Part shown: in pieces, positions 46,901 through 61,900 of the stretch | Layout of the letters: every line of letters begins with the position of its first letter | How positions within the stretch are numbered: the stretch's first letter is position 1 | Assembly (NCBI RefSeq): GCF_000003815.2 | Contig: NC_049997.1 | Span: forward strand, 6,473,204 to 6,537,203 | Length of the DNA stretch: 64,000 nucleotides | From: Branchiostoma floridae | Taxonomy: Eukaryota > Chordata > Leptocardii > Amphioxiformes > Branchiostomatidae | Direction: 5' to 3' | Made by a program: the position numbers and the translations under genes | Notes under the pieces: model-generated | The model's input: only the letters and a program-made list of their open reading frames with translations | What the model was told of the DNA's origin: nothing | Databases searched by the model: none

Positions 46901-49900
46901 GAAGTCCAACGCCGATACTTTTGTTCCTAGAACTACATCATTTCGGAACAAGTTTCCACGGGATTGTTTCCCTTTGGGGTACAATCTAAACGTTTTCAAA
47001 TCAAAACGTCTGTCGTCATAATTCTGTGAAGTAACGAAAAGGTATGAGAAGCTCCTTAAGCCTTGTTTAGTGGTGAACCCTAAGCATAAATTAGATTGCC
47101 TGTTGTGATACATCATATTTTCCCATTGTACCGGTGCCACGCATAATTTCACATACATCTTGTGAAGCATCAAGTTAACTATAATGTATCAGAAAAGTTT
47201 GTTTTTATGTCACCAATGCAGCTGTACTTCGGTCCATCCTGTTGCCATACTGACTGTCATCTGTTCTATTTTACAGCAAAGAACTCCCCTGCACCTGGCA
47301 GCTAAGAGAGGCCGCAATGAAACTGTATCAGCTTTACTGGCAGCTGGTGCAGATGTGAATGTACAGGACAGGCAGGTGGGTAAAATTGTGGTTGTGTATC
47401 ACATGTTGCAGTGGTATCATGTGAAATTCCACTTTCCATAATTTAGTTGGATATTTCATATAAGTCATTTAATTCCAATTCAACATCATTCTGTACTTCG
47501 TTTGTGCGAAGTTTGTTCCCAATTATCAAAGACCACCTGATCTGTTTTACAGCAAAAAACTTCCCTGCACCTGGCAGCTGAAAAAGGCCACCATGAAACT
47601 GTATCAGCTTTACTGACAGCTGGTGCAGATGTAAAGGCATGGGACATAAGGGTAGGTTGATTGATTGTTGTAATACAGCACATATTCCTGCAACTTCAAG
47701 GAATATTTTACAATGTCACTATATTTCGTTATGATTTTCTAGAGGCAGACTCCAAGTAAACTACAATGTATCAACAATATTGTTATATTTCATTCCATCG
47801 AGTTGTCCTACCGTATGATGTTTTTCTTTCACGGCAAAGAACTTCGCTGCACCTGGCAGCCCTGTATGGCCACCATAAAACTGTAACAGCTTTACTGGCA
47901 GCTGGTGCAGATGTGAATAGACATGACACGTTGGTAGGTAAATTGACTGTTGCAATACAGCACAATGCCCCTGTAACTTCAAAGAATATATTACAATGTC
48001 ATCACTTTTGTAGAGGCGGTCTAACTGAAGGCAATGTATCAAATTTGTCACTGACACAATTGTATGTGTTTTACAGCGAAGAACTCCCCTGCACCTGGCA
48101 GCTGAGAATGGCCAACATGAAACTGTATCAGCTTTACTGGCAGCTGGTGCAGATGTGAATGGAAGGGACAAGTGGGTAGGTAGATTGACTGTTGTGATAC
48201 ATGTTTGTATTTTTAGCTTCGCCAAGAAGATTATGTTTTTGCCTGACTTGGGTCTGTATGTAGGTCAACAGGATATAACTCGAGAAATTGTGGATGGAAC
48301 TTTTTTTATTTTTTGCAGATGTGTAGCGGTTGTTGAAAGGCATGCCTAGTTCGAAAATGGGTTACCTGGCGTTTTCCTACGGTACATTAGCGAGCTTGGT
48401 ATTTTTTTTTGTTTTTTCGGGAAGCATAAGTCAAAATGTAGCTGGGCGATTTCCACGATATTTGGCAGGTGTTTAGCGCTTGTGGAAAGGATTGTCATGT
48501 GCAAGAATGGTTTAGCTACCTTTTACCTATGGTGCTGTAGCTGGCTTTGTATGTAAGTGCGTTTGTCTGTATGCAAGATAACTCGAGATGTTCTTGATGG
48601 ATGCTAATGATATTTAGTTGATAGGTAGGGGACACAGAAAGGAAGGTCAAGTTCGATAATGGGCCTCCTGGCGACTTGTTTTGGTACTGCAAGTGAGCAT
48701 CAAAGTTTGCGCCTAAATTTTCCAGAAGTGCCAGGTTCATGATTTTTTAATGGTGGATAGCTGTTGGTACTAGGAGTCAATGGTCTAATTTTGGGCCCCC
48801 TAGCAGCTTGTTTGGAACTGCAGTGGGTCTTATAGTTTGTAGCTTTTAAGAAGGATAACTGCAGAGGAGATTGATGGATATTTTTTGTTTTTGGTAGCTA
48901 GGTACTTTGGTTGATTATCAACATCTATTTGATATAATTACTTAGGGAAAGTTATCCAATTAACAGAAATAAACAGTGTTTTCTATATACAGATGCATCT
49001 CATTTTGACCTATATTTAAGGACACAGCTGTTTGCCAGATGTTTTGCCTGAGAAGCCTTGTGACCTGGACGCCCTAACACTGTGAAAATCCTCTTGACAA
49101 GCATGAAATTCTGATTGACCAGGGATGCTACCACTGAGGTCATCTTTGGTCACAGTCCAATGCCCCCTATCATCAATACTATTAGGCCAGGCTGGAGTCT
49201 GGTAGAGACTACATGATTTTAACAAAGCACTATGAAAGTTGCGCTAGAAAGTATCACAACAGTGTACATAATTCCATTGTCACCAGTTGGCCAAGAAGGT
49301 TATCTTTGGAAGCATTTGTGGGTTTGTGAGGAACACAAGTTCATGCAGTCATCTGCTATTTTGGTAGGTACTATTTAGTAATACATGAAAAAGACCTTAA
49401 AGTATTAATAAAGGCATGATTATTTGCGAAGGGATGTGTTCGATGAACTCTAGTTCAACTTGATCTTGTATAGGTAGTCTTAATCAGCTGCAAGTTATAG
49501 TACGAATGCCTCGAGTAGAATCAAACTCCAGTCTGTCCTCATGACACGTGTTATACAGAAAATGACTCCCCTGCACCTGGCAGCTGAGAATGGCCACCCG
49601 AAAACTGTATCGGCTTTACTGGCAGCTGGTGCAGATGGGAATGTACAGGACGATGAGGTGGGTTCATTATTTTTTGTAGGTTGACCGTTGCTGTGCATCA
49701 CATGTCCTTGTACCACAATAGTATACATGATCAGTCTCATGTATGATGCAATTTGATAATGTGCGCATTTCCTCAAACAATATGTCACATACGGTATTCA
49801 TTCCATGCTGTTACCATGCTGAACAGTTAAATTCTGTTGACTGCCATACTGAATACGATATGAAATGTATTACAGCGAAGAACTCCCCTGCACCTGGCAG

Positions 49901-52900
49901 CTGAGACTGGCCACCATAAAACTGTTTCAGCTTTACTGACAGCTGCTGCAGATCTAGGTGTGAAGGTACAGGACATGTTGGTAGGTTGAATGACTGTTGT
50001 GTTGGCTCACTCGTTTCTATATCAGCATGTACATCGGTATGATTTTTAATACATTGATCTTGTAGAGGCAGTCTGTCAGCTGCAATTTAGTAAAAATGCC
50101 TCCTACAGAATTATACCTAAAGTATGTCTATCCTGACACACTGAAGACCACTGACTTTTCCAGCAAAGAACTCCCCTGCGCCTGGCAGCTAAGAGAGGCC
50201 ATCATAAAAATTTATCAGCTTTACTGGTATCTGGTGAAGATGTGAATGCACAGGACAGCGTGGTAGGTGGATTGACTGAAATGTTTTGGACTATACCACC
50301 TTGTAAGTACAATTTAGTGAAAATGTAAATGTCTCAGACTTAACGTAACTTTAAACTTTTGATACTTTACATTATGTAATGAAATGATATCTAAATATTT
50401 CAAGGAGACATAAAACGGTTGTAGTTAAGACAAAGTCAAAGACATTAAAACTACGACGTGGGTTAAAAAATACTCTAGTTATGAAGTAAAATCCAATGTA
50501 TGTTCTCTGTTGTATGACATTTTGCAAATAATCATGTCATTACAGTCATCATGTAAAAGTTCATATTTACCTTGATCATAAAACATTGTCAGAAACCTAA
50601 ATGTACTAAAGTCCAGCCTGCCAATATGCTGAAGAGATCTGATGTGTTTTACAGCAAGGAACTCCGCCGCACCTGGCAGCTGAGAAAGGCCACCATGAAA
50701 CTGTATCAGCTTTACTGGCAGCTGGTGCAGATGTGAATGCACGGGACAGGCAGGTGCGTGGATAGACATGTTGTGCATCACATTATCATGTGAAATTTCA
50801 CCTTCATTTTCACTTGCACCTTTAAGTTTGATACAAAATAATTTCATAATGTAATGCTGAAGACCATCTGATGTGTTTTATAGGGAGGAACTCCTCTGCA
50901 CAGGGCAGCTGAGAAAGGTCACCACGGAACTATATCAGGTTTCCTGGCAGCTGGTGCAGACGTGAATGTACAGGACACATTGGTGGGTGGATTGGATATC
51001 ATACAAAATGTGCGATACAACCTTTACCTTGAATCACCGCTAATGCCATGTTGAGTTGATTATATTGACGATATCCTCTGGCTCTGGCGACCCCAAAACA
51101 AATGATCAGGTCGAGTTTCATGTATGCACCAGGACCTGAACCCGACCTAGACCTGAATTTTCAGTATCGGTACACACTCCTACCAACAATAGATTTTTTA
51201 GTTTAAATTGTTCTTTTACGTCTTTTCTTTTACTTGAGATTTACTTTGTCATACTATGGCATTTGTTATTTGTTTACAGATATTTATTTTTCAATCTACT
51301 GCATATATTTTCCCATTCTACAGCTGCTTTGTACGATTTACAGAATCAAAAAAAAATTATACGCGCGGGGATGTCATGACTTCGAAAACAATACACAACA
51401 CTTAGGTTGAAAATGTAGAAAAAAGAACATGGTGATCTTTAGAAATGTTCAATGTCAGTAATGTTCATAAGCTATGATTGATTAAAAATACATGTGAAGC
51501 CTATACTAAGGTCATATTGCAAAGCATTGAGTCCACCTTTGGGGGCTTCGTCCAGCCATAGTGGACGCTGTCAAAATCTAACTCAACAACTAAAATGTAT
51601 ACAAATGCCACTGACACATTTTAGTCTGTTCATTCTGTTGCCATAATGAAGACCACCTGATGTGTTTTACAGCAAAGAACTGCGCTGCACCTGGCAGCCC
51701 TGAATGGCTACCATAAAACTGTATCAGCTTTGCTGGCAGCTGGTGCAGATGTGAATGTACATGACTCTGAGGTAGTTACATTTATTGTTGTCATGGTAGC
51801 CACGTGTCATTGTAATACATGCATTAGTATCATATATGATATAATTTAACCCCATCTAGACTGGCCTATTTTGACCCCCCCTCGTAATTTCAAAACGGCT
51901 TGGGTTTGCAGACAATGATGTGCTAGTAAAGTTGAATATTTGTTTTTGCAATTTTGGTGTCAATATGACGTAATATCACGTAAGTATGACGTCATCATGC
52001 AATTTTCTGGGCTAAAAACCGTTTAGATTGGGAATTTCCGGTATAGTTAATACTTAATGTGTTTGTTTAATGCATTTAAGGGTATATTATTGATTGTATT
52101 TTACCTTTGCTAATAAAATGTTGCGCCATTTTGGATTTTGACCAATGACGCCATCAAATTAGCAGCATAAATTATGAATATCTAATCATAAATGTAACAT
52201 ACAATTACATAAGATGTTAATAATATATATAGAGAAGTATGTGTGGTCTGGCAACAAAACCTTGAAACATCATTATTCAAACTGAAATTGGTAAATTTGG
52301 TAAAATAGAACTGTCAGAAACCCGTTGCCATGTCAAGATTTTTTGTACAATTATTTCCAACAATATCTTAGGAAAGTCACAAAGTTCCGTAGTCCTAGTC
52401 GTTCGGCAGTTATACGACGTCAAAGTTGGCGCAGGCACTTTTAGCCTTCCCCCGTCTAGCTGGGGTTAACAACGTAGGCGTTTTTTCAACCAGTGTGGTG
52501 AATCACATTTTTCTGAAGACATCTGTTTTACCGCAAGAAACTCCCCTGCGTGCAAGATTCCACGCTCATTTTGTTGTCTCTGAGTCAGATATAATTTAAT
52601 GAAAATTCCTCAGAAATAACGTTATTAGTTTTAACTTTTGATACTTTCATTACGAGGCGACATGACATCGAAAGATTTCAAGTAGAAATGAAAACAACAA
52701 TGTTGGTCTTAGCTAAACTTCCGGATTCCCTCCCTCTCGACTTTGAGAAAGAGCCTGTTCAGAAGTACTGTGGTATGACGTTTACAAATAATTCTGTCCT
52801 GTGAGTCATCATGTTAGAATTCATGTTTGCATTGAGCAGCATTGTCACCAAACTAAATGTGCTTCCGTCCATCCTGCCAATTAATATACTGAAGACATCT

Positions 52901-55900
52901 GATGTGATTTACAGCAAGGGACTCCCCTGCACTTGGCAGCTGAGAAAGGCCACAATCTAATTGTATCAGCTTTACTGAAAGCTGGTGTAGCTGTGAATGT
53001 ACGGGACACATGGGTAGGTATATAATGTATTCATGTAGGTAGGTTAATACACTAGACTGGTATAATCAGTTCAGTTCATCATCGGAGAGGTGACACCAGA
53101 GAGGAAAACGTCAACTATGACAAACTTAGAAAACTTGGTCCTTCGGCTTTGTTTTCATTATGTTTTTCCAGTGAGGCTTAGTTTTTCCAGTGAGGCCTAT
53201 TTTTTTTCAAATCCGAGAACCAACAGATTAAATGGTGTGGCCCTAATTCTCTCTCTCTATAGGCCAACTGTAATGTAGCAAAATCAGTCAATCCTGGTTA
53301 AAGGAAGACAATTGATATTTGATTTTTTTTACAGCAAAGAACTCCCCTGCACCTGGCAGCTGAAAAAGGCCGCCATGAAACTGTATCATCATTAGTTACA
53401 GCAGGTGCAGATGTGAATGTACAGGACCATGAGGTAGGTAGATAGATAGACTGTTGTTGTGCCCATGTTACACTGTATTATCATGTGAGATTTCATATTA
53501 AGTTAGATATTTTAATACAAAATAATGTAAATGCAATCAATATTTGTATTGTACTCAACTCTGCATGTTGCCATACTGAAGACTGCTATGTTTTACATGC
53601 AGGGAAAAAGTCCCCTGCACCTGGCAGCTGAAAAGGGCCACTATGACACTGTATCAGCTTTACTTAGAGCTGGTGCAAATATGCATATACAGGACAAGTG
53701 GGTAGGTGGATTAAATATCACACAAAATATGATATGCAACCTTTATCTTGAACTACCAGTAAGACATATTTATTATTGATATTCATTTTTATGTGTGACT
53801 TTAAAAAGAATACATAACACTTGTCATTTGAGGTGCAGAAAAGTGGAGCAATTGAAGATCTTTAGAAATGTTAAATGTCATTAGTGATGTTCGCAGCATT
53901 AGATGTGATTGATTGATTGAAAATAATTGTGGAATGATTGTAAACTTAAAGGTTTTGCACAGCATTGATTCCACTTGGGAACGCAAACAGTTGGGGGCTA
54001 GTTGCTTCTTGCCACAGTGGACTTAACACCTCTAGCTATATCTGATCACCTTACTGTTGTTGAACTCAAACTGAACTGTAGTTTTGAAGGAAAAGTTGTG
54101 AAAAATGTAGACTGACCAAGGTTTCCAGGCCACAGTGGCAATTATTGGCCTGGCCTTCCAGTGTCCGATAATTCAGTGAAATACAGCCTAATTGAGCAAA
54201 CATCATGCAAAATTGGACTATGATCAAATTCACGTGTTAGTAGAGGTTATTTTGTTTTATGTTCACTCATGGACTATATCAATGTCTTTGGTTCACCGCA
54301 ACACTGCCTTATAACAGATTACAAGTACCCATACCACTTTATTTTTTTACATTTAATGAACTTGACAGGAACATGGTTAGATGGTTCAGTTAAAATTTGC
54401 TACGTCCAGTTTAATTCGGGGCTCCCAGTTTCATTCCTAGAGTGACCTCCCAAATCTCAGCAACACCGTTCTCTTATCATTTTTACAATCAGCAAATCTG
54501 CGAAATTCCGATTGTCGTATTTTGTACAGATCTGCTCGAGTCTTCACTGGAGCGGTGTCTTCTCGGTAATTTACGAATCCGTTAAGTCCGAGGGTTATAC
54601 ATAATTGTAAGTTTCCAATGGCTATGCGTAATTATGCATAAGGTTCCATGGGTCATGCATGCTTATGCTTGTGCCAAGTATTATGCATAGCCATTGGAAC
54701 CTTATGCATGGTTATGCATAACCCTGGAACCTTATGCATTGAATATGTACAGTTATGCCAATTTAGACTAATCCCCAGGGGCTCTTTATTGGCTGCTACG
54801 TATTTCTTACACCGATTTTACTTACAGCTTATGATATCAGCCCACCTGGGTGTATGGCTGCTGAGATAAGGGTATAAGGGTGGTCACTACAGAATAAATC
54901 AGGAACTCCCGAATTAAACCGGAGGGTGTTTTGACTGTTCTTAGACATATAAGTTCTAGATACACTAGTTTACGCAATGAATCATTCACGTTTCACGAAG
55001 CAAGTACAACATATTTCAAAAGACTCGATGCTACAGACAGATTTACACATTCATTAAGATGTCAGAACTCCAATAATGCAAAAATAGGCAAATGCGTCAA
55101 GGACTGCTTTGCTATTAGAAAGAATATTGAAGCTAATGGTTAGCCTACTTCATTATGATGACCATGACTATATGAAGACCATCTGACATTTTTTTCAGGA
55201 AAGGACTCCCTTGAACCTGGCAGCTCCAAATGGCCACCATAAAACTGTTTCAGCTTTACTAACAGCAATTGGTGCTGGTTTCAACATATTAAGTCAAGTT
55301 GAGGTATGCAGATTGTCTATTGTGGCACATTGTACATCAAACTCATTTTACTGTATTTGTATTGTGTACTTTCACTTCTGTGCTACTGTTGACATTGGCA
55401 TGTACAGTATACAAACATGTACATCACTGTGTATACTAAACATTACTATTGTGCAGAAAAACTCTCTCCTCGTCAGTGCAGCCAATGACGGTCACCATAA
55501 AACTGTATCAGCTTTACTGGCAGCTGGTGCAGATGCGAACACATTGCCACAAAGTGAGGTATGCTGACTGGTGATTGCTTAATGCTTTGGTTTAAGTGCT
55601 ACTGGCCTATGTTGACACTGTCAACAACACTAACATGACATTGTTTATTTAACACTGTCTGTATTTGTGCACATCTATGCTACTATACTCAAGACTATCG
55701 TATTTGTTTTACAGAAACACTCTTTTCTGATCAGTGCAGCTAAGAATGACGACCATAAAACTGTAAGAGCTTTACTGGCAGCTGGTGCGGGTGTAAATGT
55801 ACAGGACAGGCAGGTGGGTCGATTGACTGAAGATTGACTGCTCCTCACGTCTACTAACACTGTCACCAATAATGCTTCTGAGAACCAGTTCATCCTGGTG

Positions 55901-58900
55901 TCTTACCGAATACCAACGAATGCCTTTTAAAGCAAATGACTTTCCTCTACCGGAAAGCCAGAAGGGCACGTCTTGTGTAGTCTGATGTAGACTTCTAATC
56001 TCCCTCCTTGGTACTGCAGAGACTCAGAAAAAAAAAACTGCAGTGTTCTTCTCTAAATATTCATCATCTTCTTCATCAGAAAAAAACACAAAAAGCACAC
56101 GTCACCTGAAAAAGTAAAGAAAATGATATATTTTATATATATTTTTGTAAAATTTGTCAACAAATGTATTATTTTCAGAAGAACACTGCAGTTTTGTGAA
56201 CTTTGATAACCATTTTTGATGTGAATATTTGTATCGATGTTCCACCTATGTTTATGAAACAATTTTTTGCAGAATTTAGAATAATTAGAATTCTCATGGA
56301 CTTCTTTAGCCAGTTTACAATTCAAGAAGAAATTTTCCGTGTGTGTAATGTGCAGCCACAGTTAAAATCATTATCTGTTCAAGACTGTTGTTTCATGTAT
56401 ATTGAAAACATGTTTTAAAAAGACACTCCAAGACACACCAATACTTGCTACACCATAAACACCATGATGGCTGGGACCAGACTGAGGTCTCGTAGTTTAC
56501 GTTGAATTTAGGTGGTGATTTTATAGTACCACCATGGTCTTTACGTCGACTACAATGTAAAAAAAAATGTCACCAGCACAATTCTACTTTCTGTTACCAT
56601 ACTGAAGATCACCTGATGTGTTTTACAGCAAAGAACTCCCCTGCACCTGGCAGCTGAGAATGGCCACCATAAAACTGTATCAGCTTTACTGGCAGCTGGT
56701 GCAAATGTGAATGTACAGGACAAATGGGTAGGCATAAAAGAATTGTATTCATGTAGATTGACTGAAATGTCGTGAATCACATGTTCACCACTGTACCGCA
56801 CGTACACCATGCTTGCGTTCCCTCACATTTCCACTTGTTAACACATCTTTTGTAATTCTAGTCAATTACATTATGTACATAAAAAATGTCACCAACAATG
56901 TACTTCAGTACGTCCGGTACCATTGCCATTCAACTTTTTGAATCGCATCTAATGTGTTTTACAGCAATGGACTCCATTGTACCGGGCAGCCCTGTATGGC
57001 CGAAATGAAACTGTATCAGCTTTACTGACAGCTGGTGCAGATGTGAATGTACAGGACAGACAGGTAGGTAGAATGTCTGTTGTGATACATGTGTACAGTA
57101 TACATCACATTTTTCCCACTGGACCGCTATGTATGATTTCTCATTAAGCTTTAGTACAAAGCTAAAGTTTTTCCAACACAAATTTATACATGGATCGGAT
57201 TTTCAAGGACCACTGTCGCATTCTTGAACATCAATACTGATGAACAATCACTTCAGAACGTAAACTTACAAGAGTTACAAACACGTGATCTTATTGACAT
57301 GTGGTCTTCCGGAAACGTGACGTCAGCAATTGGTCAACCGTACCAGGTTGTTTCTAACTCCACCGTCTCTGTTCAGTGATGGCTGGTGTGCCCTGATGTA
57401 TATGGCCTCCTTTATACCTCTCATAGAGTGTTAAGGAACCAGGTTATCCATTCAAAGTGACGTTCTTTCTACTAGGGCAACTCGCCTTCACTGCTTATAG
57501 TTACACAAAAAGATCTCCTGTCTTCCTCGAATCGTCTTTTGATTCTTTGCTCTCCTGGTCTTTTCGTTGTCACACATAATCACTTCTTCTTACACGAAAC
57601 ACATGAAATACACTCACACTCACACACGTTTTCAGGCATGCATCGGCATTACGCAACCATCAACGTATAATTACGAAAAAAACACTCTTCACGAAACCAA
57701 CTTAATGAAGTATAAACATCCACTGCAAAATGTAAAAAAGTCACTAGATTCATTGTCTTCGAAAGACCTACGAACATACCAAATATCAAAACAGTCCATC
57801 CAGACATACCCCGGTTATCTTGCGGACAGACGACGACCACCCGGACATAGAAACAGTAATCGCTAAAAATACGTTTCAATATATCAAGAATGTCCTTAAC
57901 GCAATTGTACTTCATTCCATCCTGTTGCCATACTGAAGACCATCTGACGACTGTTTTACAGCAAAAGACCCCTTTGCAACTGGCAGCTTGGAATGGTCAC
58001 CATGAAACTGTATCAGCTTTACTGACAGCTGGTGCAGATGTGAATGTACAGGATGATGAGGTAGGTAGACTGTTGGGGTGCATCACGTACATTTTGCTGA
58101 CTTTTATCATGTGAGATTTCACTTTAATTTTGTAGTTTGGTATTTAATGAAAAGTCATGTAATCAACATGCATAGTCCACCCTGTTTCCATAACAAAGAC
58201 CACATGATGTTTTTTTCAGCAAAAGACTCCCCTGTATTTGGCAGCTGAGAGAAGCCGCCATGACACTATATCAGCTTTACTGACAGCTGGTGCAGATGTG
58301 AATGTACAGGACAAATGGGTAAGAAATGTGGTAAAATGTGGTGATTCACATGTTCCCCAAAGTACCACATTCACCATGCTTGCTTTCCCTCGCCTTTGCA
58401 CATCTTTTGTAAGTCTAGTCTACATTATGCATATAACAAAATGGAATAGAATGGATGAGATGGTAGGTAGAGCTACATTATTTTATTAAAATGCCTCCGA
58501 CAGAATCATTCCCTAATCTATTCTGTCATACTGCAGATCACTTGTAAACTACAGTACATTCTGTTGCCATACTGAAGACCATCTGATGTGTTTTACAGCA
58601 AAAGACTCCTCTGCTTCTAGCAGTTGGAAATGGCAATCATAAAACGGTATCAGCTTTCCTGGCAGCTGGTGCAGATGTGAATAAACAGGACGATGGGGTG
58701 GGTAGGTTGACTGTTGCTTTGCATCACATGTTCCGGTACAAGTGTTTCAGTATCATGTAAAATGTAATTATATAATTTATGCATTTCTTCAAACAGTATT
58801 GTCACATTTTAAGTCATTCAGTCCATTCTGTTACCATACTGAAGTCATCTGATGTGTTTTAAAGCAAAGAACTCCCCTGCACCTGGCAGCTAAATATGGC

Positions 58901-61900
58901 GACAATGAAACTGTATCAGCTTTACTGGCAGCTGGTGCGGATGTGAATGTACAGGACGGGCTGGTAGGTTGAATGACCGTTGAGTTGCATCACTAGTTTT
59001 GTTCCTATACCAGCATGTATTTTGTTTTCACTTGGATCTTGTAGAGGTAGTCTCAATTATCTGCAGTTCAGTCAAAATGTCTCTAATAGAATTAACATTG
59101 TACTTCAACTTATTCTACCATATTAAAGACTGATCTCTTTTGCAGGAAAGAACTCCCCTGCACCTGACAGCAGAAAAAGGCCGCTGTAAAACTGTATCGG
59201 TTTTACTGACAGCTGGTGCAGATGTGAATGCACAGGATGGGCAGGTCGGTGGATTGAATGCTTACAGCACATGTTCCTGTACCTTTAAGGAATATTGTGG
59301 AATTGTCATAAATTTTGTACGGTCGTTCTAACACAGGTACTATGTATAAAAAAATGCCACACATTTGAACATCCTATGGCAATACCGAAGACCATATGAC
59401 TGTTTTACAGCAAAGGATTCCCCTGCACCTGAGAATTGCCATCAATTATATTTACAGCTGGTGTAGATGTGAATGCATGAGGTTGTGTACCAGTTGCAAT
59501 TGTTATCTAATTTGATAATGTAGTAGTATTTCCTCAAACAGTATTTCCATGTAAATCAGTGTGTTCTGATGACATACTGAAAAGATCTGATGTATTTTAC
59601 AGCAAAAAACTCCCCTGCACCTGGCAGCTGAGAATTGCCACCCTGAAGCTATATCAGCTTTACTGGCAGCTGGTGCAGATGTGAATGCAATGGACAATAA
59701 GGTACTTTGAGAGGTTTCAGCTCTAGATCTGTACTTTCTTGGTTCTGCAATTGCAATCTGTTAACAATGCATGTAATGTAAGATATATCGAATTCTTACA
59801 CAGCCATACTTTGCTTGAAGGTGTCATATTTTTTCAGGGTAATTGCCCCCTTCATTATGCAAGGGCAGAAGATTACTCAAAAAAGTGTGTGAAAGTACTG
59901 CTGCAACATGGAGCTGATGAACATGGCCAGAAGGAGGTACATTTATTTATTGAGCTTTTACTAAAAGTAACCTTTCCATAGTCAAGGAATAAGCATACAA
60001 ATGCTACTTCATACACACAAAAAATCAAAATAGTTTTGCCAAAAACAATAGAGGAAGTTCTGGTAAGGTGGTTTCTGCTTTCCTTGCTTTTAGGTAGGCT
60101 TTATCTGGAAGAACATTAGGCCATACCAAATTTATTTGTTGCTTCTCTGGTGTTTTTTAGAAAATAATTGGACAAACAGGTCAAAACAAAAAATACAAAT
60201 ATATTTTTCACAAGGTCTGGGGCTTATTATGACAATAAATAACACAAAATGACACGTTTACGCAATGCATCCCTTACATTGATTTGTTACTAATGTTCTG
60301 AATGAATGCACTGTTTTCAGACCGAAATTTTGTGGCTCTGAATACCAATATTTACAGGTTGGTGATATCAGAATGTGAATTATTGTAGGGGAAACGTTTT
60401 TTATTGTTTTGAAAAAAATGACAGTTGGGTTCGAGATTCAACAAAAAAATTGTGTGGCTTTAAGTTTTTAGAAAAGTCAGACTCTATTTTTAGAAGATTT
60501 TGTTCCCCATCTTACACTGAGATTTATTCTCATTAATCTCAACTCAGGAAACGTTTCTCGTGCCACCATCATTAAAATTATGTATATTGAATGACCATTT
60601 ATATTTCTCTATGTTAAACTAAATATATCATGTAGTGTTATTCAAGACTCAAAAGAGACTACCCTTTGTCTGGTAACATAACAATTAACAACCTCTCATT
60701 TTTAGGACAGATGCAAAATGTCATGTAATCGTATGGCATATGCCATTCAGTAAATCTTCAGTCATTTGTGATAAAAATAACACGTTTAGATCGTAGTTAT
60801 AAAAAAACATGCTTTGGGATGCCAAATTATCTGTGCCAAAAATTTCTAAACTAGAAAAATTGCCAATCGTATCATTTCAGCTCCAAAAGAGACAACTGAC
60901 AGATGACACAGGCGAAGCAGAGAGCAAGAAGAGTAGCGGTATTGGTAACAATAAAACTTTTTTTAACGAACCAAACTAATCAATCAATAATTTCTTCTGA
61001 AATAGATTGGTAGTAGAATATAGATTCTGAAATCTAGAGATAGATAAGAACCAGGTTAATCATATTTGTACATTATCTTCTAAGAAGTTAGTGGAGTCTA
61101 AATTATGCTTTCCTGACAATCAAGTTAGCTTGTTCATTGAATGTCAGATATTTTGATTATTGAAAATTATTGAAACTCCAGTCATTGTTAACCTTTATGC
61201 TAGCTCCCTTCCCCTTCATAGATATTGTCGTTGGATCATTTCTACATATGAAAACATCATCACGATGGTAACTCTTCTAGACTTGGAGCAGATGCTGGGC
61301 ACAATTCTCAGCCGGCTGGAGGAGACAGATGTAAGGCTGCTGATGCGGGTGTGGTCTGCACGTACCGGTAAACAGGAAATTCCACGGACAGAGGCACCAG
61401 TTGACGTGATGAAGGGCATGATGAGGAGTGAATACATCACAACAGGTGTGCATCCATTTTTTTCTAAGGCAATCAACAATTATACTGAAGTTGTAGTTGT
61501 TGATTTCAGATATGCACAAACAAATTCAATTTGTAAGACAATGTTACCATTTCAGGAGACCTCAGAATCCTGCAAAAGGACATGGTAGCAGCTGGGATCA
61601 GCTTTCCTGCGATTGTACGAAACATTCCAGGTAGCTCAACTTTGGTTACTAATCATATCTCTGTTGGAAAGAACTATGAAATGCTATGTACTTCAGGCTA
61701 AGATAAATGTGAAATCAAACAAAACCAAGAATTCTACGACCTCCGCCAAATGATTTCGAGTAAAGTGTTAATGTTGTCCAGTGATTTTTCAAATATGGTC
61801 CTCATTTGCATAAATTGTCATAGTTGATCATCTTCTCCCCTCAACTAGCGTAAATTGTTCAAATTATGTAAGTCGTTCCTATAAATTTAGTGTTTCGTCA

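Noticed and set aside
46057..59936. CRISPR-like regular repeat array
   Set aside because: Repeats are 99-nt coding exons with GT-AG borders and irregular introns in an animal genome.
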